Assembly (NCBI GenBank): GCA_008828725.1
Contig: MEHQ01004556.1
Span: 62,001-126,000, forward strand
Length of the DNA stretch: 64,000 nt
Direction of reading: 5' to 3'
From: Saccharina japonica
Taxonomy: Eukaryota; Sar; Phaeophyceae; Laminariales; Laminariaceae
The notes under the pieces were generated by a model. The model worked only from the letters and a program-made list of their open reading frames with translations. It had not been told where the DNA came from and did no database searches. Made by a program: the position numbers and the translations under genes. Below are positions 1 to 9,414 of this stretch, piece by piece (positions within the stretch are counted from its first letter, which is position 1; every line of letters begins with the position of its first letter).

Positions 1-252
1 ATTCCCTTCCCCTCCTGGTTTCGGTGTGTTTGCGATAGAAGTAAACAAAATCCTGCAGGCGACGCCTCCGAAGATGGTAAGGGAAGTGGGGTGAGGCAAT
101 GCTGCAAACCAAACAAACAACGAAAACAAAAAGTAGCGTACGAGAGGAACGGCAGCCCAGCAACGGTGGCGGCGGCAGGGGTATGACCGCAGTGCCGCAG
201 CTGCTATCCCACGACCGCAAGCAGCAGCACCGGCGGCTGCAGCTACGTGGCG

Positions 253-316
253 GCAGCCACAGCAGCAGCAGCGGCAGCAGCGGCAGCAGCAGCAGCAGCA
301 GCAGCAGAGCAGCAGA
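253..316. repeat. (CAG)n/(CGG)-interrupted trinucleotide microsatellite
   Basis: Runs of CAG with occasional CGG. Whichever frame is read, it gives a homopolymer-like peptide (poly-Ser or poly-Ala), which explains the overlapping open frames. A coding role is not supported. Confidence 0.85.
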
Positions 317-603
317 AGCAACAGCTTCCGTTTTTGCCTTTTTCGATTTTGCGCCCGACTATTCTTGTCGTCGTGTGCTGCTCCTGCTGCTGCCCACGAC
401 CTACGCGCGACACCGCGCCGGCACGCTCCGCTCCAAGCCCGCCCGGCGCCCGACAAATATAGACCGTGGCGGCGCGCCGCCGCTGCTGCTAGTGCTGCTA
501 GTGCTGCTACCGCAGTGTGGTGAAATTGAAATGATGCACAACGATCTGTCATCCTGTAGCGCTCTACGAGCAAGGCGGTACGAGCACGTCTCCATACGAG
601 TAC

Positions 604-643
604 GACTCGTACGAGTAACTCGTACGAGTAACTCGTACGAGTA
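604..643. repeat. Tandem palindromic array of ACTCGTACGAGTA
   Basis: Three successive copies of a 13-base unit whose core ACTCGTACGAGT is a perfect palindrome. Similar ACTCGTA/TACGAGT words recur elsewhere, for example near 5360-5385 and 13925-13950. Confidence 0.8.
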
Positions 644-1220
644 GTTCTTCTGAACAGCGCATCCTCCACGACACCAAGCCGGCGAGAGCGTACCGTAGCG
701 GGCCGCCAGCAGTCCGCCGGCGCCCCGCTAGCAAAATCCAGCACCGCTTGTCCGTATCATACTGTAGCTACACCTCTCGAGCCTCTATGCTCCCACCGGT
801 TGTTGTGTTGTGTAGAGCAAGCAGCAAGGTTGTGGCCTGCGGGAGACATTCCCATAATTTGGGGCGTTCTGCGTCGGTAGAATGCTCGGTTCGTGTAGGC
901 CAATCAAACTGAGAGACAAAAGTTACCGTAACTTTTGATGAAAAACATACTTATCTAAAGTAATTTTTTGCCGTTTTTTCAAAAAATTACCTCAAATCCT
1001 TCCTTCGGCAGAATTTTCAGAGAAGTAAAAGTTAGAAGAAAAAAAACGCAACCACTCTATTATACAAAAATGAACAAAACGAAGAATGCCATCGATGTAC
1101 CTTGGTATTTATGTATTTATTATGATATGATATGAATACTCGCAGTACAAAATATAGGTGCTCAGAAACTTGCAGAGGTAGACTTCACTGCTGTGCATAC
1201 CTGAACGGGCAGGTATCATA

Positions 1221-1340
1221 CGTGTGTGTTCTTCACATTAAACTTTCCTTTCTACCCGTCGACATCCACCACATCCAGAGATATACCAGTTATTATATGG
1301 TCACAAAACTATTATTGATAATACGACACAGATATACTAC
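1221..1340 (+). repeat. Interspersed repeat family R1, copy 1
   Basis: About 120 bp that recurs, diverged, at about 3419-3545 and 53345-53485, with shorter fragments near 52165-52250 and 53910-53975. Shared landmarks in order are TGTGTTCTTCACATTAAAC, CTTTCTACCCGTCGACATCC, a GAGATACCAGTT-like block and GTCACAAAACTA. No coding capacity. It lies directly upstream of a tRNA-like segment. SINE or MITE fragment are both possible. Confidence 0.7.
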
Positions 1341-1345
1341 GTTGC

Positions 1346-1438
1346 AAGGCCCGATGGGCTAGCAGGTAACCACGAAGCCTGTTAGTGTCAAGATCGTTGG
1401 TTCGAGCCCCCCCGAGTGCATGCTCGTAGGGACTTTTT
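1346..1438 (+). ncRNA. tRNA-like segment, possibly the head of a tRNA-derived SINE
   Basis: Contains an A-box-like stretch (GGGCTAGCAGGTAA) and a good B-box (GGTTCGAGCCC) about 45 bases downstream, then a small GC hairpin (CGAG-TGCATG-CTCG) and a TTTTTT run as in a Pol III terminator. The T-stem pairing is poor and I could not fold a full cloverleaf, so a functional tRNA is unlikely. A tRNA-derived SINE or decayed tRNA is the better reading. Confidence 0.4.
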
Positions 1439-1540
1439 TCTCGCAAAAAAATACCTTGACTATAATAGCGGAAAGCGCAAGATTGTGAGTTAGCAAAATT
1501 CGATGAAAATCGACGAGCGTTCCGAAGGCTGAACCCTATG

Positions 1541-1645
1541 CGCGATAAAAATCAAGGCAGAACCGTAGTGGGGGGGGAGGGAGAGTAACCCACTTTGTGA
1601 CCCCGGATCCGAGTTACGACTATTTAATAGGGAGGGAGAAAGGCA
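1541..1645 (+). repeat. Interspersed repeat family R2, copy 1
   Basis: Shares GCGATAAAAAT, AAGGCA, GAACCGTAGTGG, CTTTGTGACCCCGGATC and GAGTTACGACTA, in that order, with copies at about 7286-7400 (+) and 8790-8895 (-), and a fragment near 40255-40300 (-). A short dispersed element without coding potential. Confidence 0.7.
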
Positions 1646-1886
1646 GAAGTGCGAAGATAATAAATGGGATGGGAGAAAAAAAAAAAAAATGCAGTAAGCA
1701 GAGCAGACAATACAATGCCCTACCAGTATACCAGTATACGATAGGCACGACCTACCCTGCTAGCTATCCAGCTGCGTGAAAGAGAAAAAATAAGATTAGA
1801 AAATAGAAAATATTTGCCTTTATATGTGTGTGCGGAAGCTTGTATAGATGATATGGCGATGTATATGTCGGATTAGACCCTTAAGG
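1646..1886. other. AT-rich spacer
   Basis: Poly-A tract and simple sequence. Nothing else is recognisable. Confidence 0.4.
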
Positions 1887-2178
1887 GGTAGGGGGGGGGG
1901 GTGTACCTCATTTTCATGCATGGCCGTAGTCGTGTATGACCATGGACCCTCGCATCCCTACAATGCCGGGACGGAGCATGTCGGGCTTTCACCGACCAGG
2001 CAGACATTGCTAGCACCAAGCGCGAAGGTGGGGGGGGGGGGGTACTTTATTTTCATGCATGGCCGTAGTCGTATGACCATAGACCCTCGCATCCCTACAA
2101 TGCCGGGACGGAGCATGTCGGGTTTTCACCGACCAGGCAGACATTGCCAGCACCAAGCGCGAAGTGGGGGGGGGGAGG
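1887..2178 (+). repeat. Poly-G-bracketed repeat (family P), tandem dimer
   Basis: Two consecutive copies of a ~130 bp unit, each preceded and followed by runs of 8-12 G. Landmarks are ATGCATGGCCGTAGTCGT, ACCCTCGCATCCCTACAATG, CCGGGACGGAGCATGTCGGG, TTTCACCGACCAGGCAGACA and AGCACCAAGCGCGAAG. Other copies: 16430-16556 (-), 18632-18775 (+), 33893-33990 (-), 59862-59995 (+), 61259-61392 (-) and a partial one at 61455-61540 (+). Confidence 0.85.
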
Positions 2179-2607
2179 TATAGTATTGGACATGGATTTT
2201 TTTTTCTGGGCGCCGTCGGGTCTAATTTTTCCCAGCAGTTTTTTACTTTTTTACTTTTTTTTTTTTTATCCTCCGGCGGATGGGTAAAAATAAAGCTTAC
2301 GCCCTCCACACTTCCACGTCTCACTGCGTGTCGTGTGTCAATTCACTCCATGTCCCCTCGGAAAGTTTTTTTACAGATTTCGATTTCTCCCTCATTGCCC
2401 GCCACTCCTTTATCGTATTCGTATTATTGGACCGCCATACAATACGTCTGTAAATACAAGACGATACGGTAGTGGAGGGTGCCGGGCGGGAAATTCGAAT
2501 TTCGAAAAAATATGCTGGGAAGAATTACGAATTATGGAGCTGCTGTGATGAGGCCGATGCTATAAATGTGGAAACCCCTTATCTCGCCAAGAAACGAAAA
2601 ATTGTGT
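2179..2607. other. Spacer with T- and A-runs
   Basis: Short open frames on both strands have no domain or compositional support. No gene called. Confidence 0.4.
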
Positions 2608-2937
2608 TTCAAAGCAGTAGTGGACAAAGCATGATAGTAGATCTTCCTAAGGTAGCTATTTAGGCACTCTGGTTGGCTAAGGGTGTGTTTTACGCGGCTC
2701 AATTAACTTGGACTCTTTCCCAGCCACAGCATCCCGAGTCAACCTAGAGTGTCTCCAAGCTCAGCATCCACGCCGGCCGAGTCAACCTAGAGTCTGACCA
2801 AGCACTAACTGTATCCCCGCACTGACCACTGGCATAGGGTTCGGGTTAGGGTTCTGGTCGGAGGGTCGGCTTCAGGCGCCAAGCGCAAACCCCCCGTAAA
2901 TATCTACTATCAAGGTTTGTCCACCCCTCGTTTCAAA
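2608..2937. mobile_element. MITE-like element with terminal inverted repeats, copy 1
   Basis: The left end (around 2620-2648) and the reverse complement of the right end (around 2890-2920) share GGACAAA followed by TGATAGTAGAT, making imperfect inverted repeats about 330 bp apart. The interior carries a TAGGGTTCGGGTTAGGGTT telomere-like word near 2836. A second copy lies in opposite orientation at 52770-53104 and shares interior blocks (AACCTAGAGT, GGTTGGCTAAGG, CACTGGCATAGGGTT-like). No ORF, so non-autonomous. Superfamily not assigned. Confidence 0.6.
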
Positions 2938-3418
2938 GATGCCCGCTGTAATTTTTCTGTACCGCTCGCTACGGGCACGGATCTTCGTATTTTTTCCTGA
3001 ACTAAAATGCAAATTGTCTATGATATATACGAGCAAGTGTGACTCCAACGACTGCAACGGCGGAGCCTAGCATTTACACAATTACTCGTATCATACATAC
3101 GTACTGGTGCTATAAAAATACGTGATTGAAGGTGATCTATCATACGCGTGTACATATTCATATTCATATCATACGTCAAACTGAACGCACGATACACAAC
3201 AAATACCGTTCAAAAGAAGGGCAGGTTATCGTTTATGTGATGGGTGATGGAGTATTCGACTTGGTCTCGTACACACAGCGGCAGTGTCTCGTACACAGCA
3301 GTGTGCCACAACCATAGTGTCGAGTACCGGTACGACGTACGACGGTAAGTGGTAAGCTTTATTGCTGCTGTTCAGAAGCCGGGACTGGTTACGAATGAAT
3401 GTGTTTCGTGCTGTGTGC
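2938..3418. other. Spacer without recognisable gene
   Basis: Low-complexity TAC/CATATTC-rich sequence and short unsupported frames. Confidence 0.4.
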
Positions 3419-3545
3419 TGTGTGTTCTTCACATTAAACCGTCCTTTCTACCCGGCGACATGCAGCACACCCAGTGTCCGTGCCGCTTCTTCATCGTAGA
3501 GAGATACCGGTACCAGTTATGTGGCCACAAAACTACGACACTGGT
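3419..3545 (+). repeat. Interspersed repeat family R1, copy 2
   Basis: Same ordered blocks as the copy at 1221-1340, including TGTGTTCTTCACATTAAAC, CCTTTCTACCCGGCGACATG and GGCCACAAAACTACGACAC. It is closer to the copy at 53.35 kb than to the first one. Confidence 0.75.
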
Positions 3546-4313
3546 ATACACGACGTACGATAAGTGACAAGCTCTCGTACTACGAGTACTGTTCAGAAGC
3601 CGGGACTGGTTCTGTGTTTCGCGCTGCATATATATATATATTTATATATTTATTTGTGAACTGCTAATATTAACTATTAATATTAACCCCTTCGGGAGTG
3701 TTGAGATATCATAGCGACCAAAATAATGATGCCTTTGGTTCTATTATATAATATATATGATATGTGTGATATCAACCGTCTATGGGCAACCGGCGTGAGC
3801 ACCCAGTAGTTACGGGTAACATTCCCGCTATTAATAGTTACGGGTAACATGTAATATCATGCTGGGCCCGCGCCGTGCGACTCGTTGCATTGATTGACTC
3901 GGAGACCAGTTTGTATTATCCCCCAATCACACAAATAGCCGTTCCTAGATATACAATCGCTAGGGGTGCGTATTTCCCCACCCGGAACCCAAGTTTGTCG
4001 GGGAAACAGCCTTTTTCAGTTCCCCAAACTGTTCCCCTATTTCCTCATCCCAGGGGAGAAGGCGTCTTTTTTCCTGCGGGGGGGTTTAAATTATCATCCC
4101 CGGGTGGCCTCCGCTCGCCATAAAACTTCCACATCAATATACATCGTATATACAACGTGGTGTGTTCGCAGAAAAACGTCACATGTGTACGCAACATAAT
4201 AATGGACAGCGTTTAAAAAAAAAACGGAGGTTTCCATTTAAATTGGAGGCGTTATTAACCCCCGGGGATAGGGGACGCGAATTTGTTCCTCTGAAATGAA
4301 TATTAAATATTAC
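3546..4313. other. AT-rich spacer with short direct repeat
   Basis: Contains TA-rich microsatellite sequence (about 3625-3660) and a twice-repeated word AGTTACGGGTAACAT (about 3808 and 3835), itself partly palindromic (GTTAC..GTAAC). No gene seen. Confidence 0.45.
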
Positions 4314-5019
4314 CACCTGTGTTGCAGTGCCCACAAAAAACATCGATTTTATCAAATCTCTGGACAAAGAGATACTGCAACCACATCTACCCCGGTTGTT
4401 TTTCCTGTAGGACTTTTCGTGATTCTGCTCTAGCTCCGAACTTTCCCATGAATACATAATTTGGCAAGGCATATATAAGCTCCTTGGTACACTCCCGTCA
4501 GTGTGCCGAAGCGACAGCAGATTCCGTGGCCTCCTTCGATGCAGACCTCATCGTTGAAGTTTGAAAATGTGGTTCCAGTCGCTTGATTATGCGGTTTCTC
4601 GTACTATATTCAAGTATTTTATTTTCCGCTTGTAGAACGAGCACGAGGTATTTTTTGTATTTTTTTTCTGCTGAAAAACGAGCACGAGGAATTCCTTGTG
4701 CTCGTTCTGCAGCAGAAAAAAACACTTGACTACAGTACGAGAAACCACATGTTCGAGCGCCTGGAACCACATTTTCAAATTTCAACGACGAGGTCCGCAT
4801 CGAAGGAGGCCACGGAATCTGCTGCCGCTTTGGCGTGCTGAAGGGAGTGTACCAAGGAGCATATATCCGCCTTGCCAAGTTATGGATTAATGGGAAAGTT
4901 CGGAGCTAGGGCAGAATTACTAAAAGTCCTACAGGAAAAACAACCGGGGTAGATGTGGTTCCAGTATCTCTGTGTCAAGAGTTTTTTTTTTGTTTTCGTG
5001 GGCACTGCAACACAGTGTT
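4314..5019. mobile_element. Foldback element F1 (long imperfect palindrome)
   Basis: The two halves are near reverse complements over about 340 bp each. The left arm 4314-4670 mirrors the right arm 4695-5015 around a centre near 4690 (GGAATTCC). The outermost bases are CACCTGTGTTGCAGTGCCCAC on the left and its complement GTGGGCACTGCAACACAG on the right. Paired inner blocks include CTCCTTGGTACACTCCC, TCCGTGGCCTCCTTCGATG and GTAGGACTTTT. No transposase ORF. The family is established by the adjacent element F2, which has the same ends. Confidence 0.75.
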
Positions 5020-5022
5020 ACC

Positions 5023-5880
5023 CACCTGTGTTGCAGTGCCCACAAAATAATCGTGATTTGGCCAAATCTACTTTCAGAGTCGACAACTGGAACCACAACA
5101 CCCCTGATTTTTTCCTGTGGGAAAATATGCAATCCACCACAACTCCATCAATATCGTCGATCCGAATATCTCCCGCCCCCCAAAAGACTCCTTGACGCAC
5201 CCACAGCAGTGTGGCAAAGTGGCAGCCGATTCCGTGCCCTCTACGGTGCGCGACCTCGTCGCTGAAGTTTAAAAATGTGGTTCCAGGTCGTTTGTCTTGT
5301 ACTGTAAACAAATGCCTGGTAGTTTTTTACAGCTCAAAACGAGTATTTTTCTCGAAAAATATGAATACGAGTATATACTCGTATACAGCAGGAAATAAAT
5401 GACTGCGTTTTTGTACACGTTTCTTTGATTTTTGAGGCACACTTCTGAGGCCAATTACGCCGTCTGTAGGATCGATCCCGATGTCTCCCGCCCCTGAAAA
5501 CCTTCCTTGCATATATACACGGGCACAGGAAGAGTCCTGGGCGATTTCGTCCACGCCTTCCACCGCGACCTCGGCCGTAAAGATTGTCTAGACAGGCGGC
5601 ATAATTGCTCCGAACGAAGCTGCTACCTGCTTCCATCTGCGGGAAACTGAATGTATCCAACTCTAGGAGGATCAAGCACCATCAAGCTACCGAACAGGCT
5701 CTACCATGACTTGATTGAGTTCCTCTGCGTGTGGTGTGTCATTTGGAGGCTTCTGTGGGGAGCACGGCGTCTGTGAAAAGGGCCTTGTTCGGGGCTATAT
5801 TGACCCAACCCCGTTTTCCACAAATTAGGCGTTATCTGAAGTAGTTCATTTTGGGTTTTGTGGGCACTGCAACACAGGTG
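5023..5880. mobile_element. TIR element F2, same family as F1
   Basis: Begins with CACCTGTGTTGCAGTGCCCACAAAA-type sequence and ends with its reverse complement (TTTTGTGGGCACTGCAACAC plus AGGTG), giving terminal inverted repeats of about 25 bp around 858 bp. Its left 260 bp resembles the left arm of F1 (shared GATTCCGTG.CCTC, CGTCGCTGAAGTTT and AAAATGTGGTTCCA). It abuts F1 almost end to end. No intact transposase-like ORF, so probably non-autonomous. Target-site duplications are not clear by eye. Confidence 0.7.
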
Positions 5881-6265
5881 TACCTCGAGCCCTATTAATT
5901 TCGGGTAATTACCGCTACCGGGAAATACGCATCCCATATCGCCACTTTTTATCGTCAATTTCCCCGTCTCAATTTCATGTATTTCATAGATCGGGCAGTT
6001 GATACCGGTACCACTAGCAGTCGCGAGGAAGGAACTGGGAACGCGGGAGCCCTCTCGGTAAATGCCGAGAGAGCCTTGTGCTCGCGCCCGCTGGGTTCGC
6101 CTGTTTCGTGTGATGTACCTGGTAGTGTCGATGAGCAACATAAAGAAGCATGCTTAATTGTTGCGTATTTTTTAAGCTGATTATTTTTTGTATAAGTATG
6201 CCGGTATTCAAAGCAACTGGGCCTTGTGCTTCTTTTGCTTATTTTGTCTGTATGGCTCTAAGTAT
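5881..6265. other. Spacer
   Basis: No gene, RNA or clear repeat recognised. Confidence 0.35.
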
Positions 6266-6319
6266 AGCACTCTAAACGCCATACAAAATGTATGTACCTG
6301 GTATGGGTTTTAGAGTGCT
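6266..6319. repeat. Small perfect-stem hairpin A
   Basis: AGCACTCTAAA at the left pairs with TTTAGAGTGCT at the right, with an inner CCATAC/GTATGG pair. The loop includes the window-wide word TACCTGGTA (6295-6303). Confidence 0.65.
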
Positions 6320-6380
6320 CATTGTAATCCCTTTACGAACAAAAAGTACACCAGGTACCTGGTATATACCAGGAACGAAG

Positions 6381-6463
6381 TACCACTCTGTCGCGAAAAA
6401 TAAGCACCGTTTCTACTGAAAATTAATGTACAAAAGGTGCTTATATTTCGGGATAGAGTGGTA
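6381..6463. repeat. Small hairpin B (MITE-like)
   Basis: TACCACTCTGTC and AATAAGCACC at the left pair with GGTGCTTATATT and GATAGAGTGGTA at the right, an 83-base near-perfect hairpin in AT-rich DNA just 60 bp from hairpin A. Confidence 0.65.
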
Positions 6464-6809
6464 TGTGTTTTAGTTTACAACTAAATCGGCAGGGTTTTAG
6501 TATTCCCACACTAAAAAGTGATACAATTATATATGGGTATTGGTATGTTATACTACTGTAAACGTTTTACAAGCCAAATATATATTTTGAAAAAAGTTCT
6601 CTAATTGACCAAGAAAAACTCCCAAATAGTAAAAAAAACACTGCTGTGAGATGCCGGATGGCTCTTTACTCTTTTAGCTCTACTGCTGTAACACCCAAAT
6701 CACTTCGTATCGCATGTAACACTTTCTTGTTTTTGGCTCCTATTCTGTTATTTGACCGTTTTGAGCAATTGGCAATTAGGGATTCGGCATTGAACCATTG
6801 CACACGTCG
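6464..6809. other. Spacer
   Basis: AT-rich. An unsupported 80-codon frame overlaps it. No gene called. Confidence 0.35.
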
Positions 6810-6945
6810 GACAGATATATCATCTACATATCGTAGATCATCGACAGATCGTAGATCATCGACAGATCGTAGATTACGTAGATCCTAACCTGCCGTTGTG
6901 AGATACTGTGCAGGATCTGTACAGCACAGATCCAACCGAGGAAAC
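6810..6945 (-). repeat. AGATC/GATCT-rich interspersed repeat, copy 1
   Basis: ATCGTAGATCATCGACAG is repeated, then ACCTGCCGTTGTGAG and GTGCAGGATCTGTACAG. The reverse complement matches about 48830-49015, where GATCCTGCAC and CTCACAACGACAGGT occur in the same order. No coding content. Confidence 0.6.
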
Positions 6946-7149
6946 ACGCCCTAGGCCATGCTGACTTTTTTTCGGCTCCCAACCCTGAAAAATGAGCTAC
7001 ATATAATATGATACGTAGGTCCTGCATATGATATTAGGAGTGTCTGCCCTGAACAACCTGTATTTTATATTTCACAGATAGACACATGCTCCCTGAATTC
7101 TACAGCCTCGGATAGTGTTCTCCTCGTACGGGATGTACATCCTTTATGA

Positions 7150-7255
7150 GGACATGTATAACCCGTAAGTACGCGCGATCGAAGTATCACACTCAGCTTG
7201 CAAAATATGAGTTTCGAGAAATCCTCGACCTCACAGCTGTTTTTTTTTTAATTTA
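7150..7255 (+). repeat. Interspersed repeat family R3, copy 1
   Basis: CGCGCGATCGAAGTATCACA, CAGCTTGCAAA and CTCACAGCTGT followed by a T-run. The reverse complement is present at 16012-16088. The CTCACAGCT block also marks the diverged tandem repeats at 44.3-44.85 kb. Confidence 0.6.
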
Positions 7256-7285
7256 TTAAATCTGTATATAGAAGTCTTCTCGGGA

Positions 7286-7420
7286 TAAAAATGCAAGGCA
7301 CGAACCGTAGTGGAGCAGGAGGGAGAGGAGCCTACTTTGTGACTCCGGATCTGAGTTACGACTAGGGAGGAGAGAGGAAGGAAGGGCGAAGATAATCAAA
7401 GGGATGAAAAAAAAAAGGGT
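7286..7420 (+). repeat. Interspersed repeat family R2, copy 2
   Basis: Contains GGATAAAAATGCAAGGCACG, CTTTGTGACTCCGGATC and GAGTTACGACTAGGGAGGAG, in the same order as the copy at 1541-1645. Confidence 0.7.
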
Positions 7421-8359
7421 CATGAAGTGGAAATCGATGATTTATCCAATGTGTGAACCGTTCAGCCCCTTTAAGACTGCAGTCCCGTTGGGGTGACACA
7501 ATACTTGGGATTAGAGTCATACATAGGTACATGTACAGCAGTGCACTACTAAAAGTGTTTTTAACCGGCTGTCCGGCTGAGGGGGTAGCTCAGCACTCCC
7601 TATCAACCAATGCTCAGGGCTACTTGTAGCGCTCTGCGTCTCAATACACGCGAATGTGCCCCCAACCGTTTCTTCCAGGATGTGGTACGCTCTCTACTGG
7701 AGAACTCTACGTACAGTATATATAACGCGCAAGATAACACAACCCCTCAGATTATTTTTTGCCTTGCAGGGGTGGCACCTAATTTTTTTGAGGCTCCTCA
7801 CTTGATTGTAGTATAGGAGCTCTACGGTACCTCACCCCAAAGAACTGATTTTGAGAAAAGCTAAATGTGAGGACTATTCACTAATCGTCCGGTAACATCT
7901 TGGATCAATGTACGGGCGTAGAACCCCTAACCCTAACCCCAAACCCGACCACACTATTAGTGACCTGGAAAATTCCCGGAAATATCCTGCCGGACGAAAT
8001 GCTAATACTACAGCTAAAAATGTGCAACCCGATGAGCAATCCCAAAGCCTACTACAGTAGGTATATCACGAGTTAATGTAAATAGTAAAACGCGAAGATT
8101 CGTATTCCAACAACGTTTGGATTGAGGAGCCCGGCCAGTCAGAATGTGTGCTTGCCAGAGAGTGCTTCCCCTATATATATCGTAGCACAAAGTCATACAT
8201 GTATGCATCTAATATATATAACAGCTGAAAAAAGATAGGGGGATGGCTGGGGATGGAGGACAAAACGCGTTCGATTTGATACGTCTAAAGTTGATATTTC
8301 AATGTATGGAAACGTCAACAATACGATAATCCCACACTACAGTAGTACCGGGTCTGCTA
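7421..8359. other. Spacer with an interstitial telomere-like word
   Basis: CCCCTAACCCTAACCCC lies at about 7926. TCACTAAT and its complement sit on either side (7890 and 7965), so it may be a further relative of the MITE with telomere-like core. No gene recognised. Confidence 0.4.
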
Positions 8360-8525
8360 CTTGGCCCAGAAGCTTCGACGAAATGGTTGATAGTGCATAC
8401 AAACTCCTACTCCTCATCGCGGCTTCATTCCGAGAACATTCCGAGAACTTTCCCAGGCGGTCAGGGTTGAGCTTAGGGTGTAAGGTCACGTACATTTCAA
8501 CCATTTCGTGGTGGCTGGGCCAAGG
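8360..8525. mobile_element. Short inverted-repeat (MITE-like) element
   Basis: The left end CTTGGCCCAGAAGCTTCGAC plus GAAATGGTTGA is mirrored by the right end CAACCATTTCGTGG plus CTGGGCCAAGG, giving about 33 bp imperfect arms and a ~100 bp loop. A stray GATGAAATGGTTGACGG near 8648 is probably a fragment of the same family. Confidence 0.55.
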
Positions 8526-8774
8526 TCCATACAGACGGCAACACGAGGGTAGCTTTCCCCTTATCAATCTGGAAGGAAATGCAACGACCGTTTGGTGTTG
8601 ATAGTTATACTCCAACGGTCCTTATAATTACGTCCAGAGTTGTATTCGATGAAATGGTTGACGGACACTGCTGTGTACGATACGAATATCACGAACCCTA
8701 AACCCTAACTAACCCAACCCCAACCCAATCCATTATTCTGTAAAAAACACATAATGTCGTGTGTCATTTTCACC

Positions 8775-8900
8775 CTTTTATTGTTATCTCTCCCTCCTAC
8801 TAAATTGTCGTAACTTAGATCCGGGGTCACATAGCAGGCTACCATCACCCCCCCCCTCCCCACTAGCGTTCGTGCCTTGCATTTTATCGCGAGAATAATT
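8775..8900 (-). repeat. Interspersed repeat family R2, copy 3
   Basis: The reverse complement carries GCGATAAAATGCAAGGCACG, TGTGACCCCGGATC and AAGTTACGACA. It is preceded at 8695-8740 by CCCTAAACCCTAACTAACCC, a telomere-like word. Confidence 0.65.
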
Positions 8901-9414
8901 CAGCCTTGTATTCCCTCATCGACTCACGTCGAATTGCAGTGTTTAGGGCTATAATCCTCTTCGTCTCGTACACAGCAGTGTGCGTCAACCATTTGATCGA
9001 GTACGGGGTAAACTCTAGTGCTCACCACGCCTCTCTCCCCTTCCCTACCCCCTCCTCCCTTTCTTTCCTTTCTCCCCCGCCCGCCCGCCCGCCCTCCCGA
9101 ACCCAGACTTGGATGAACGCCGCCACCGAGCTGAGGCTGTCTTTGAGATTGCAAAACTGGTCATCGCGGGGCTTGAAAAAGCAGGGCCGAGCCGCGCATG
9201 AGGCGAGACTGCTGTTTTACCTTACCGCATACCCCCTTCGGGGGTTTCGAGAGGGAAAATGTCGAAACTACATGACGAATTACATCCTCGGCCACAAAAA
9301 GGGCTGTCGGGGCAGATGTGCGAAATGCGACCGAAGGGTGTGTACGACACGCTAGCGGCAGGAATGAGGCGTGACTGAGACATGACTGAGACATGTACAC
9401 CTGTGGCACGCTCT
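8901..9414. other. Spacer with CT-rich tract and a small unassigned frame
   Basis: A CT-rich tract (9020-9105) precedes an open frame whose C-terminal part is Cys/His/Arg-rich (HKKGCRGRCAKCDRRVC around 9293-9343). I do not recognise a domain, the frame lacks splice or compositional support, and I do not call a gene. Confidence 0.3.

Larger units (their letters stand above)
1..1220. other. Non-coding stretch, no gene supported
   Basis: Open frames here come from the CAG-rich tract and have no recognisable domain. Apart from the CAG tract and the short palindromic array listed separately, I see only AT-rich sequence (roughly 950-1130) without a feature I can name. Confidence 0.5.

Noticed and set aside
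99-644. 181-codon open frame at the window start
   Set aside because: Driven by the CAG tract and a palindromic array. No domain and mixed, repeat-like composition.
7926-7942. Possible chromosome end (CCCTAACCCTAACCCC)
   Set aside because: Only two or three units, internal to the window and similar to cores of a MITE-like element, so interstitial.
9161-9409. Cys-rich HKKGC.GRCAKCDRRVC segment as a possible zinc-binding protein
   Set aside because: Too short, no spacing matching a known zinc finger, and no splice or start support.
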